From contig JAQSXC010000028.1 in assembly GCA_029266335.1 (NCBI GenBank), positions 1 to 33,469 of the forward strand: a stretch of DNA of 33,469 nt, read 5' to 3'. Made by a program: the position numbers and the translations under genes. How positions within the stretch are numbered: the stretch's first letter is position 1; every line of letters starts with the position of its first letter. The notes beneath the pieces were generated by a model. It was not told the DNA's origin, searched no databases, and worked only from the letters and a program-made list of their open reading frames with translations. Below, piece by piece: positions 24,862 through 32,073 of this stretch. The stretch comes from Eubacterium sp. (GTDB lineage: Bacteria; Bacillota; Clostridia; Acetivibrionales; DSM-1351).

Positions 24862-24885
24862 AATTTGAATAAAATATTGAAGAAG

Positions 24886-24909
24886 TCATCAAGCCTGATG
24901 AAATAACTT
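24886..24909 (+). terminator. Possible weak terminator after the lacI-type gene
   Basis: A 6-bp stem TCATCA/TGATGA (24886-24901) with a 4-base loop, then AATAACTTTTT. Short, so read-through into the GH94 gene is possible. Confidence 0.35.
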
Positions 24910-24997
24910 TTTGAATTATAAACATATTACGTAATGTTAATAATTTTGGGAGGAAAACTGGACTCCCATCAGATAAAGCTGTTTTCTATACAAAATT

Positions 24998-25009
24998 GGG
25001 AACGTTCCC
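24998..25009. promoter_or_regulatory. LacI-type operator 2, ahead of the GH94 gene
   Basis: The same perfect palindrome GGGAACGTTCCC preceded by AATT, 19 bases upstream of the ATG at 25029 and just before the ribosome binding site. It would act by blocking elongation or initiation close to the start codon. A 6-bp hairpin (TGGGAG/CTCCCA, 24947-24968) lies just upstream. Confidence 0.85.
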
Positions 25010-25028
25010 ATTGCTGGAGGAGAATAAT

Positions 25029-27383
25029 ATGAGATTTGGGTATTTTGACAGGAAGAGCAAGGAATACGTAGTTACAAGACCTGATACGCCAACGCCCTGG
25101 ATAAACTACATCGGAAGCGGTGACTATGGCGGAATAGTATCAAATACCGGGGGCGGATACAGTTTTCACAAGGACCCTCAAAACAGACGCGTTACAAGGT
25201 ATAGATATAATAATATTCCTATGGATCGTCCCGGCAGATATATTTATATAAGGAACAGGGAAACCGGTGAATACTGGAATCCCGGTTATCAGCCGGTGCA
25301 AAGGAAGCTTGACAGCTACAGCTGTCGCCATGGTATGGGCTATACTGTTCTAAATGGTGAATATCAAGGGGTTATTGGAGAAGTAACTTATTTTGTTCCT
25401 GATAACAAGGATTTTGAAATATGGCACTTGAAGATCACCAACGCAAGAGCTGTTCAACAGAAGCTTCAAGTATATGCATATTCGGAGTTTTGCTTCTGGC
25501 AGGCAGTTATGGATCAGCAAAATGTAGACTGGGTACAGCAAATTAATCAGGGCCGGTTTGAAGATGGCATTATTACATATTATCCGCATTATATTAGCGA
25601 TAATGCTGCTTTTTTTGCAACTGCAGAAAAGGTAAGCAGCTATGACACAAACCTTGAAGCCTTTATAGGAAAATACCGCTCCGAAAGCAATCCTCTGGCG
25701 GTTGAGCAGGGCAGCTGCAGCAATTCCATCTCCTATAGAATGAATGGTGTAGGTGCATTCTGCATTGATATTGATCTGGCTGCAAAACAGGAAAGAGAAA
25801 TTGTTTTTATACTGGGCTTTGCCGAGGATAGAAATACAATTAAGGCTGATATAAAAGACTACCTGTCTCCTGAGAAGTCAAGGGCTGCTCTGGACAGACT
25901 AAAGGAATACTGGAACAGCTACACGGGAAAACTCAGTGTTGAGACACCTGATGAGGATATGAACCTGTTTGTGAATATTTGGAATCAATATCAGTGCAAG
26001 ACAACCTTTAACTGGTCACGTTTTGTTTCGCTATATCAGCTGGGGTTGGGAAGAGGAATGGGTATACGCGACAGTGCCCAGGATACTCTGGGAGTAATGC
26101 ATACCATACCGGAGGAAGCAAAACAACTGATAATAAAGCTTCTGCAGTGCCAATACACCGACGGAAGAGCATATCACCTGTTTTTCCCATTGACAGGGGA
26201 AGGCGGGCAGGGGGATGCACCGGTCAAAATGTTTGACTGGTATTCGGATGATCACCTGTGGCTCGTGCTGGCTGTCAACAACTATGTGAAGGAGACCGGT
26301 GACTTCGAGTTCCTGAACCAGTCTGTACTATACAATGATAAAGCTATTTCGGCTACAGTAATGGAGCATCTGAACATGGCTCTGGAATTTACACACAATA
26401 ATAGAGGGCCGAACAATATTGCACTTGCGGGGCGTGCAGACTGGAACGATACACTGAATCTCGATACCGGAAAAGGCATTGCTGAAAGTGTTTTTACCTC
26501 AATGCTGTACTGTAGGGCGGCTGTGGAAATGATTGAATTATGCGGGCATCTGGGAAATGAGAAGCTATGTTCAAAGTATCAGGCTATGTTTGAGGAGATG
26601 AAGCAGGCAATTAACGTGAGCAGCTGGGACGGGGAATGGTACAAGCGCGCATTTGATGACTTGGGGCAGCCGCTGGGCAGTAAAGAGAACAAGTTCGGAA
26701 AGATTTTTATAAACTCACAGTCCTGGGCTGTGTTAGGCAAGGTCGCAAATGATGAAAAAGCTCAGAAATGTATGGAATCGGTTGATAAATACCTGAATTC
26801 CAAATTTGGTATCGTAGCCATGTATCCCTCATATACCCGGTATGATGATACAAAAGGCGGAGTAACCACCTATCCACCTGGGGCAAAGGAAAATGGAGGA
26901 ATATTCCTGCACACCAACCCCTGGGTTATGATTGCCGAAATAATGCTGGGTCATGGCGATAAAGCCTTTGAGTACTATAGTCAGATACTTCCTGCCAGGA
27001 GAAATGATGATGCTGAATTATACGAGGTTGAGCCCTATGTTTACTGTCAGAATATCTTAGGAAAGGAGCATCCTCAGTTCGGTGTGGGAAGAAATTCCTG
27101 GTTGTCAGGTACGGCAGCCTGGAATATGGTAGCAGCCTCACAGTATATTCTTGGTATCAGGGCGGGCTATGACAGTCTGGTTGTTGACCCGTGTATACCA
27201 GCTCACTGGCAGGGTTTTAAAGCTATGAGAGTATTCAGAGGTGCAACCTACAATATTGAGGTGCAAAATCCCAATAAAGTAAACAGCGGAGTTGCAAAAA
27301 TAACAGTGGACGGAGCAGAAGTCGGCAAAATTCCGGTTTTTAAACCGGATACGGTTCATCATGTGGTTGTGGTAATGAAATAG
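25029..27383 (+). CDS. GH94 disaccharide phosphorylase (cellobiose phosphorylase-like)
   Basis: 784 residues, a cytoplasmic inverting phosphorylase that cleaves a beta-linked disaccharide with phosphate. The start ATG has GGAGG eight bases upstream. The N-terminus (MRFGYFDRKSKEYVV, then PWINYIGSGDYG and GGYSFHKD) and C-terminus (FRGATYNIEVQNPN) follow cellobiose phosphorylase closely. GRADWNDTLNL (468-478) contains the family's general-acid Asp. The sugar-binding loop near 615-632 reads YPPGAKENGGIFLHTNPW, whereas clostridial cellobiose phosphorylase as I recall it has YPPGYKENAGIFCHNNAW. Length is also below the usual ~811. Another substrate, such as diacetylchitobiose or a cellobiose derivative, is possible. 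Confidence 0.88.
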   Translation: MRFGYFDRKSKEYVVTRPDTPTPWINYIGSGDYGGIVSNTGGGYSFHKDPQNRRVTRYRYNNIPMDRPGRYIYIRNRETGEYWNPGYQPVQRKLDSYSCRHGMGYTVLNGEYQGVIGEVTYFVPDNKDFEIWHLKITNARAVQQKLQVYAYSEFCFWQAVMDQQNVDWVQQINQGRFEDGIITYYPHYISDNAAFFATAEKVSSYDTNLEAFIGKYRSESNPLAVEQGSCSNSISYRMNGVGAFCIDIDLAAKQEREIVFILGFAEDRNTIKADIKDYLSPEKSRAALDRLKEYWNSYTGKLSVETPDEDMNLFVNIWNQYQCKTTFNWSRFVSLYQLGLGRGMGIRDSAQDTLGVMHTIPEEAKQLIIKLLQCQYTDGRAYHLFFPLTGEGGQGDAPVKMFDWYSDDHLWLVLAVNNYVKETGDFEFLNQSVLYNDKAISATVMEHLNMALEFTHNNRGPNNIALAGRADWNDTLNLDTGKGIAESVFTSMLYCRAAVEMIELCGHLGNEKLCSKYQAMFEEMKQAINVSSWDGEWYKRAFDDLGQPLGSKENKFGKIFINSQSWAVLGKVANDEKAQKCMESVDKYLNSKFGIVAMYPSYTRYDDTKGGVTTYPPGAKENGGIFLHTNPWVMIAEIMLGHGDKAFEYYSQILPARRNDDAELYEVEPYVYCQNILGKEHPQFGVGRNSWLSGTAAWNMVAASQYILGIRAGYDSLVVDPCIPAHWQGFKAMRVFRGATYNIEVQNPNKVNSGVAKITVDGAEVGKIPVFKPDTVHHVVVVMK

Positions 27384-27449
27384 GGATATATAGATAAAAA
27401 ATTATTATATTTAACTAAATTAGTAATTAATTTTATAAGTTTTTTTGTG

Positions 27450-27497
27450 AAGAGCAGTAAAGGACTGATTTATCCTTTTTACTGTTCTTTCTTTTTA
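27450..27497 (+). terminator. Terminator of the GH94 gene
   Basis: A stem of about 14 pairs (AAGAGCAGTAAAGGA with its G-U-tolerant complement ending at 27490) is followed by CTTTTT. It lies about 70 bases after the stop. Confidence 0.75.
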
Positions 27498-27534
27498 AGA
27501 AGTAAAATGTTTTAAATTATATACAAAAATTCTA

Positions 27535-27563
27535 TTGACTTCATATAATTCCAGATATAGTAT
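27535..27563 (+). promoter_or_regulatory. Promoter of the 171-residue gene
   Basis: TTGACT (27535-27540), 17 bases, TAGTAT (27558-27563), about 35 bases before the GTG start at 27599. Confidence 0.65.
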
Positions 27564-27598
27564 ATTGTAAATATCATTCTTTTATCGAGGTATATTAA

Positions 27599-28114
27599 GT
27601 GAAAACAATGTTGAAAGAAGACAGATTTAATATTATTTCAGATGAGTACAAGAAGTTTATAATTGAATTTGATACTGAAATATCAAAGCTGGGCTATGGC
27701 TTTGGCGGAGAAATCGGCAGCGGTTTTTGCTGGGGCAGATATATGATTATTTATTCGAAGCTCGGCGTAAAGAACAAACAGGTTGCTGCCCGTATTTATA
27801 TCAGAGAAAGCAGTATTGTTTTACGCCTTTATCTGAATAGTATCGACAAACACCATCAATATATTGAAAACTCTAAACCCTACATAAAGAATGTTTTCAC
27901 CGGAGAACACGGTAAATGCAATCACTGTCATAATGATAAAGGTGGCATATGTAAATTCAGGAAAGCTTATACGCTTGATAACAGATTTATTGAAAAATGT
28001 AATGGTATTACTTTTGAATTCTGGGAGCCAAGTCTGAAAAAGCTTCCAGACTACATAAATTTATTAAAGGAGTTTTATCCTGTCAGAAAAACCAGGAGCT
28101 TAGAAGTGGTCTAG
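27599..28114 (+). CDS. Conserved hypothetical protein with a Cys-rich C-terminal motif
   Basis: 171 residues, soluble, no signal peptide. GTG start at 27599 with GAGGT eight bases upstream; an ATG three codons later is too far from the binding site. The notable feature is CNHCHNDKGGICKFRKAY near 112-129 plus one more Cys near 140 (EKCNGITFEFWEP), a possible metal site. The N-terminal half has GYGFGGEIGSGFCWGRY. I do not recognise a named domain. It has its own promoter, after the GH94 terminator. Confidence 0.75.
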   Translation: MKTMLKEDRFNIISDEYKKFIIEFDTEISKLGYGFGGEIGSGFCWGRYMIIYSKLGVKNKQVAARIYIRESSIVLRLYLNSIDKHHQYIENSKPYIKNVFTGEHGKCNHCHNDKGGICKFRKAYTLDNRFIEKCNGITFEFWEPSLKKLPDYINLLKEFYPVRKTRSLEVV

Positions 28115-28127
28115 GAAACAAATAGCG

Positions 28128-28286
28128 ATGCAATTAGAGTTGGATGGTATTAAAAGTAAAGAAGTTAAATTTTTTGATATTAATAATTTAGCCGAAATAA
28201 TTCCTACAAATATACCAATTTTAAAAGATATGATGGCTAGGATAGATTCTTTTTTTATCAAAAAGCTCGTGTACTTTTTTGATTAA
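28128..28286 (+). CDS. Possible small ORF or gene remnant (52 residues)
   Basis: It reads MQLELDGIKSKEVKFFDINN and ends in a Phe-rich tail. The only ribosome binding site is a distant AGG (about 13 bases). Codon use is not clearly coding. It may be a decayed fragment between two small unknown genes. Confidence 0.25.
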   Translation: MQLELDGIKSKEVKFFDINNLAEIIPTNIPILKDMMARIDSFFIKKLVYFFD

Positions 28287-28321
28287 AATATCAATTAATA
28301 ACAAGTTTGAGGTATTTTTAT

Positions 28322-28579
28322 ATGAGCGTGATTATATTGATACTGGCCTTTTTGACCGTTTTCATGCTTGAGCGTAAGATAAAACTTCGTCATAAATATC
28401 AGGTGTTTTCCAGTAAATTCACTATTCATTATATCGATTTTCCAGCTTTAATAAGTTTAGCGGTTATTGGAGTATTTATTGTATATCTCTTTTCACTGAC
28501 CCCGTTATCAGACTATGCTATTGAGTACATAAGGGAATTTTATATCACATATACTTTGATTATAATACTTCCAGATTAA
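28322..28579 (+). CDS. Small membrane protein (85 residues)
   Basis: Two hydrophobic segments (about 2-17 and 42-62) separated by a basic stretch LERKIKLRHKYQ. The ATG at 28322 follows GAGG at ten bases; a TTG at 28307 overlaps the binding site. No domain recognised. It converges on the 81-residue minus-strand gene. Confidence 0.45.
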   Translation: MSVIILILAFLTVFMLERKIKLRHKYQVFSSKFTIHYIDFPALISLAVIGVFIVYLFSLTPLSDYAIEYIREFYITYTLIIILPD

Positions 28580-28651
28580 AGTTTCTTAAATATATTACTG
28601 GATAATAAAAGTTTATGGAAATGAAGAGTTTAATATAGCGATTAATCAATA

Positions 28652-28897
28652 CTATTTCATATCCCCCAATAAGCTTCCGGCTATTGTAACTGCTGCTACA
28701 AACACAATTATCCAGAATAAGGATTTCAAACCAAACGTTGATACGAAAGAGGCTATAAAAAACAAGCATATCAGTGAGTATGGAATTATTCTCAGTATCC
28801 AATCCTTCATGGATTTGCCAGAACGATACCTTGAAATGGTCAAATATGCCAGGAGTGACAGAAAAAAAGCCCCTAAAGGCCCAAGTATTACTTCCAT
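28652..28897 (-). CDS. Small membrane protein (81 residues)
   Basis: Three hydrophobic helices: VILGPLGAFFLSLLAYLTI, IIPYSLICLFFIASFVSTF and SLFWIIVFVAAVTIAGSLLG, with a basic loop RYRSGKSMKDW between the first two. AGGGG lies about ten bases before the ATG. No family recognised. Confidence 0.55.
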   Translation of the reverse strand: MEVILGPLGAFFLSLLAYLTISRYRSGKSMKDWILRIIPYSLICLFFIASFVSTFGLKSLFWIIVFVAAVTIAGSLLGDMK

Positions 28898-29065
28898 TTA
28901 TTTTTAACCCCTACAAATAAATTTTTAAAGTTATTACATGTATTTCAAATCAGATTAAATATTATCATAATTTACAAATGATTCAAGTACACACTTTGTT
29001 TTATAACAATTCTTTTCATAAGTAATAATATAATTGTTTTCAGCTCGGGGTGTGTATACAGCATA

Positions 29066-29440
29066 TTAAATGATTTTAACCACCGTACCTATGGATACTA
29101 AATTGCTGAGTTCAATAACCTGATTATTATACATTCGTATACACCCGTTTGATATATTTTTTCCTATTGAAGAAGGATCATTTGTACCATGTATTCCATA
29201 ATCTCCATTAGGGGCGTCCAGGCCCAGCCACCTTACGCCGAAGGGCCCTCCGGGATTGATCGCCCTGTTAACAATTTTGAAGGTTCCCTTGGGGGTAGGG
29301 GTTGATGGTTTACCTACCGCTACCGTGTATGTTCTATAAACCTTATTGTCTCTAAAAAGAGTAAGGGTATGAGCTGCGGTATTAATAGTAATGCTGTAGG
29401 TTACTCTGTAATAGGAAAAAGGGTCTTGATATAAAAACAT
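29066..29440 (-). CDS. L,D-transpeptidase (YkuD domain), without signal peptide
   Basis: 124 residues from the ATG at 29440, which has GGAGGT seven bases upstream; the frame opens further up to 29563 but without a binding site. The YkuD domain fills the protein: ITINTAAHTLTLFRD, GKPSTPTPKGTFKI, then YGIHGTNDPSSIGKNISNGC with catalytic Cys100 and His84, ending IRMYN. The family makes 3-3 peptidoglycan cross-links through a Cys acyl-enzyme. Neither start gives a clear signal peptide or LysM domain. It may act on the spore or leave by another route (inference). Confidence 0.88.
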   Translation of the reverse strand: MFLYQDPFSYYRVTYSITINTAAHTLTLFRDNKVYRTYTVAVGKPSTPTPKGTFKIVNRAINPGGPFGVRWLGLDAPNGDYGIHGTNDPSSIGKNISNGCIRMYNNQVIELSNLVSIGTVVKII

Positions 29441-29592
29441 TACTTGTACCTCCAAAGCTGTTATATTAACATAATATTCTGATTTAAATGTGTATGTGAA
29501 ATATAAATGTGGATATAAAACATTAATTAAATATAAGTTTTTAACATTTGAATATGGGGACATATAAAATTCAGATATAAAGATATTGTAAC

Positions 29593-29621
29593 TTGACTAC
29601 TTGGAATTCAAATTATATCTT
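29593..29621 (+). promoter_or_regulatory. Promoter of the acetyltransferase gene
   Basis: TTGACT (29593-29598), 17 bases, TATCTT (29616-29621), about 45 bases before the start. Confidence 0.5.
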
Positions 29622-29666
29622 TTTATAGAAAGACTATAAATTATTTGTTTTAAGAGGAATATGAAA

Positions 29667-30122
29667 ATGTACAAAATACGTCCGGCAGCAGTTCATGAAT
29701 GTGAAAAGTTAACAGAAACCGCTGTTAAATCAGAAGCTTACTGGGGATATGATTCTGAATACATGAATAATTTTAAAACTTATTATAGTGTCAGTAAAGA
29801 ATTCATTAATCTTAATCCGACTTTTGTAATTGAAGAGGATAGCAATATTGTCGGATTTTATGGCTTATTCACAAAGAACAACCAAACAGAATTGGAATAT
29901 TTCTTTATAGCACCTCAATACATAGGGCAGGGTTACGGCAAAAGAATGTGGATGCATCTGATTAAGGAATGTCACAATACTGGCATTAAAGAATTCAATA
30001 TTGTGACAAGCCCACAAGCTGAGGAGTTCTATGTTAAAATGGGAGCAGCACCTGCCGGTGAAGTAGAATCTCTCCTGAAAAAGGGACGAATTATACCTAA
30101 ACTGGTCTATAAAGTCAAATAA
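29667..30122 (+). CDS. GNAT-family N-acetyltransferase
   Basis: 151 residues from the ATG at 29667, nine bases after AGAGG; an ATG two codons earlier is only three bases away. The fold is complete: MYKIRPAAVHECEKL at the start, FVIEEDSNIVGFYGL, LEYFFIAPQYIGQGYGKRMW (acetyl-CoA loop motif A), then FNIVTSPQAEEFYVKMGA. It transfers an acetyl group from acetyl-CoA to an amine; substrate unknown. Confidence 0.88.
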   Translation: MYKIRPAAVHECEKLTETAVKSEAYWGYDSEYMNNFKTYYSVSKEFINLNPTFVIEEDSNIVGFYGLFTKNNQTELEYFFIAPQYIGQGYGKRMWMHLIKECHNTGIKEFNIVTSPQAEEFYVKMGAAPAGEVESLLKKGRIIPKLVYKVK

Positions 30123-30151
30123 GGAGAGCTTGTTTTTCATCAAAAGAAGCT

Positions 30152-30583
30152 TTACTTAGAATAACCGTCTATATTTTTATACAGCTTTATTATAAAAAAT
30201 AATGCAAATGCAGAAAGTACTGAAAAACTTCCAACCTTTGTTATGAGAACAGATAAAAGTGTTTCAATTCCTGCCCTGTATTGGAAAATTGTCTGTATAG
30301 GCACCATTACTCCTATTGCTATACATAAGGTTAACAAAAGTGACAACAGAATATAACCCAATCCATTTCTTTTAGTCAGTTTAATTAAACAAATAAGGGC
30401 AGCCGGGCCGATTATACCCATATCTAAAACATACGTAATCTCAGTAGTATAAATCTCAATAAGTGCCAGTGATCGACCCGCCACTAAAGCACTTATAATA
30501 TCCGGAAGCCAGGCGATAATCAATACTGCACCCGTTATGGCAAGAAAAATATATATCCCTTTAAAAGGAAGACTTTTGCCCAT
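30152..30583 (-). CDS. Hypothetical membrane protein (143 residues)
   Basis: Four hydrophobic helices (about 10-35, 52-68, 75-97, 110-135). No known domain recognised. It lies 32 bases downstream of amj on the same strand with no visible ribosome binding site, which suggests translation coupled to amj or a wrong start. Position suggests a partner in the same unit (inference). Confidence 0.6.
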   Translation of the reverse strand: MGKSLPFKGIYIFLAITGAVLIIAWLPDIISALVAGRSLALIEIYTTEITYVLDMGIIGPAALICLIKLTKRNGLGYILLSLLLTLCIAIGVMVPIQTIFQYRAGIETLLSVLITKVGSFSVLSAFALFFIIKLYKNIDGYSK

Positions 30584-30615
30584 GTTTTCAGATATCTGCG
30601 GTTCATATATAAAAC

Positions 30616-31422
30616 TTAAATAAATTTGGCTATAAACACGATCAAATAAGCAGCGGGTATGAAGATAGCAAAGGAAAGAACGGAACCGGCTATTTTGCTG
30701 CCAACCATTCCGATTACGCAGCCTCTGTAATCTGCTTCACTATATTTTCCTTCAATAACCTCATCAGTAAGAATAGATAAATAGGGATCGACAAAAAGTG
30801 CAAGAAGAATAGTTGCAAGCCCGGTTATTACTGCCGACAAGGTGACACAGGTTCCACTAAGGTCAGGCTGAAGGCTTCCTGCATATACCGGTGCAAAGGT
30901 GCCAGCTGTGAGGAGGGCAACGGTTACCATGTTATATACCAATATCCTCTTGGGGAGCTTTTTAAGGCTGACACCTTTAAAATTGGTTTTTGTGGGAATG
31001 GCTACGGAGTTTTTTATATATTTTACCCCTGATTTGGTGAAGCTGTGAAGAATTAGTCTGAAAATGGACTTGTCTGTTGAAAATGCCTCAACACCTCTTG
31101 TAAATATCCTCTGAAAAGTGGGCAGGAGAAGTGCACCGATTATGCTGGCAATGAAAACATTAAGCAAAAGCATATGGAAAAGGAATAACAGATTATTATT
31201 TTGGTTTTGAACTCCCTTCACCGACTCTTCAACATATTTGGTTAATTTGGGCAGCTGAAATGCTCCTGCTGTTCTCGAAATAAGTGAAATAGCATTAAAA
31301 AGAGCAGCTGAGACTGCGATTTTACCCGTTCTCACACCAACCATTCTAACTGAATAAGCCAGAGTTCCCATTACAGTAATTATAAAATTCAAAATTATTA
31401 CTATCATTATATCGAGTTCCAT
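30616..31422 (-). CDS. amj: Alternative lipid II flippase Amj (DUF2837)
   Basis: 268 residues, close to B. subtilis Amj (YdaH, about 270). The ATG at 31422 has GGAGG five bases upstream; the earlier in-frame ATG overlaps that site. The N-terminus carries the family pattern TLAYSVRMVGVRTGKIAVSA followed by LISRTAGAFQ. About six membrane helices follow; DPYLSILTDEVIEGKYSEAD lies between the last two. Amj flips the cell-wall precursor lipid II across the membrane when MurJ is absent or blocked, and in B. subtilis is induced by envelope stress through sigma M. Here the leader has a possible translational attenuator (31423-31666). Confidence 0.9.
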   Translation of the reverse strand: MELDIMIVIILNFIITVMGTLAYSVRMVGVRTGKIAVSAALFNAISLISRTAGAFQLPKLTKYVEESVKGVQNQNNNLLFLFHMLLLNVFIASIIGALLLPTFQRIFTRGVEAFSTDKSIFRLILHSFTKSGVKYIKNSVAIPTKTNFKGVSLKKLPKRILVYNMVTVALLTAGTFAPVYAGSLQPDLSGTCVTLSAVITGLATILLALFVDPYLSILTDEVIEGKYSEADYRGCVIGMVGSKIAGSVLSFAIFIPAAYLIVFIAKFI

Positions 31423-31424
31423 AT

Positions 31425-31666
31425 TAACCTCCATGAGCCGTATAACAACACAAAATATTAATAAAATTATTCACTCCTTATCCGCTATATGGCGAATAAA
31501 GGAGGTTAATTGGCCTTGTGCGTTTTCAAAGTATTCACTCAAATATTTGATTCAATGAAGTACTATTAATACTGTGAATATATCGCGCGGCCATAAATTC
31601 ACAGGTTAGCTTGTCAAATGATTGTAAATGAAGTCTTTCAAGCTAACCTCCATGAGCCGCATAGCA
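31425..31666 (-). repeat. Duplicated ribosome-binding-site module
   Basis: A 23-base element occurs at 31425-31447 (before amj) and 31644-31666 (before the 11-codon ORF), 21 of 23 bases identical, with 16 identical in a row. Both copies contain GGAGG on the minus strand. Confidence 0.8.
31606..31641 (-). CDS. Putative 11-residue leader peptide of amj
   Basis: TTG start at 31641 with GGAGG five bases upstream. It encodes MKDFIYNHLTS with a TAA stop. Its start region and stop region form the two arms of a perfect 11-bp inverted repeat. A longer reading from the ATG inside the binding site is possible but unlikely. It could be a ribosome sensor for amj (inference). Confidence 0.4.
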   Translation of the reverse strand: MKDFIYNHLTS

Positions 31667-31678
31667 GTACCTCTCGCT

Positions 31679-32032
31679 TTAGTACTTCTTATTCCTCTGA
31701 AAGGCTCCCCATATAACAACCAATATAGCTATTACAGCTTCGATAGTTATTAAAATCCAGATGAACGGATGAATGTTACTTAATACTGTTCCGCCGACTC
31801 CACCGTGGTTCATGGAATAAACGAAATAAAACTCATATGCTATTACTGTTATAATAACTTCAAAGATAATTAGGAATATAAGACCTATTCCATACTTAAT
31901 CAATGAAATACCTGTATTTGAAAGTCCGGCTGCTTTTCCCGGGTCCTTATAACCTGTGCCCAGTGCTACTTTACAGTCACTGCATTCAGTAAAACCCTCT
32001 CTATATTCCGCATGACATTTTGGACAAATCAT
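31679..32032 (-). CDS. Zinc-ribbon membrane protein
   Basis: 117 residues. The N-terminal zinc ribbon has CPKC (3-6) and CSDC (17-20); then come two transmembrane helices (about 45-68 and 90-110) and a basic end. Start ATG follows GAGAGG. Zinc-ribbon plus membrane-helix proteins are common in clostridia and of unknown function. It is 41 bases after the coiled-coil gene on the same strand, so probably in one transcript, and directly upstream of the amj leader. Confidence 0.75.
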   Translation of the reverse strand: MICPKCHAEYREGFTECSDCKVALGTGYKDPGKAAGLSNTGISLIKYGIGLIFLIIFEVIITVIAYEFYFVYSMNHGGVGGTVLSNIHPFIWILITIEAVIAILVVIWGAFQRNKKY

Positions 32033-32073
32033 TTAATCACCTCTCAACATTATTAACAATTATCTATGAAATT

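Larger units (their letters stand above)
31423..31666 (-). promoter_or_regulatory. Candidate translational attenuator upstream of amj
   Basis: The leader carries several overlapping pairings. The amj binding-site region (complement of 31423-31432) can pair perfectly with an upstream 10-base segment at 31501-31510, hiding the site. That segment's CCTCC part can instead pair locally in a hairpin at 31474-31504. An 11-bp inverted repeat (31603-31613 with 31639-31649) ties the start of a small ORF to its stop. An 8-bp repeat (31572-31579 with 31597-31604) forms another hairpin. Mutually exclusive pairings that include the ribosome binding site are the hallmark of translational attenuation. Confidence 0.5.

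Noticed and set aside
31510-31569. 19-codon plus-strand ORF with GGAGG in the amj leader
   Set aside because: The GGAGG is better explained as the complement of the amj binding site. No plus-strand promoter was seen, and TTG starts are common by chance.
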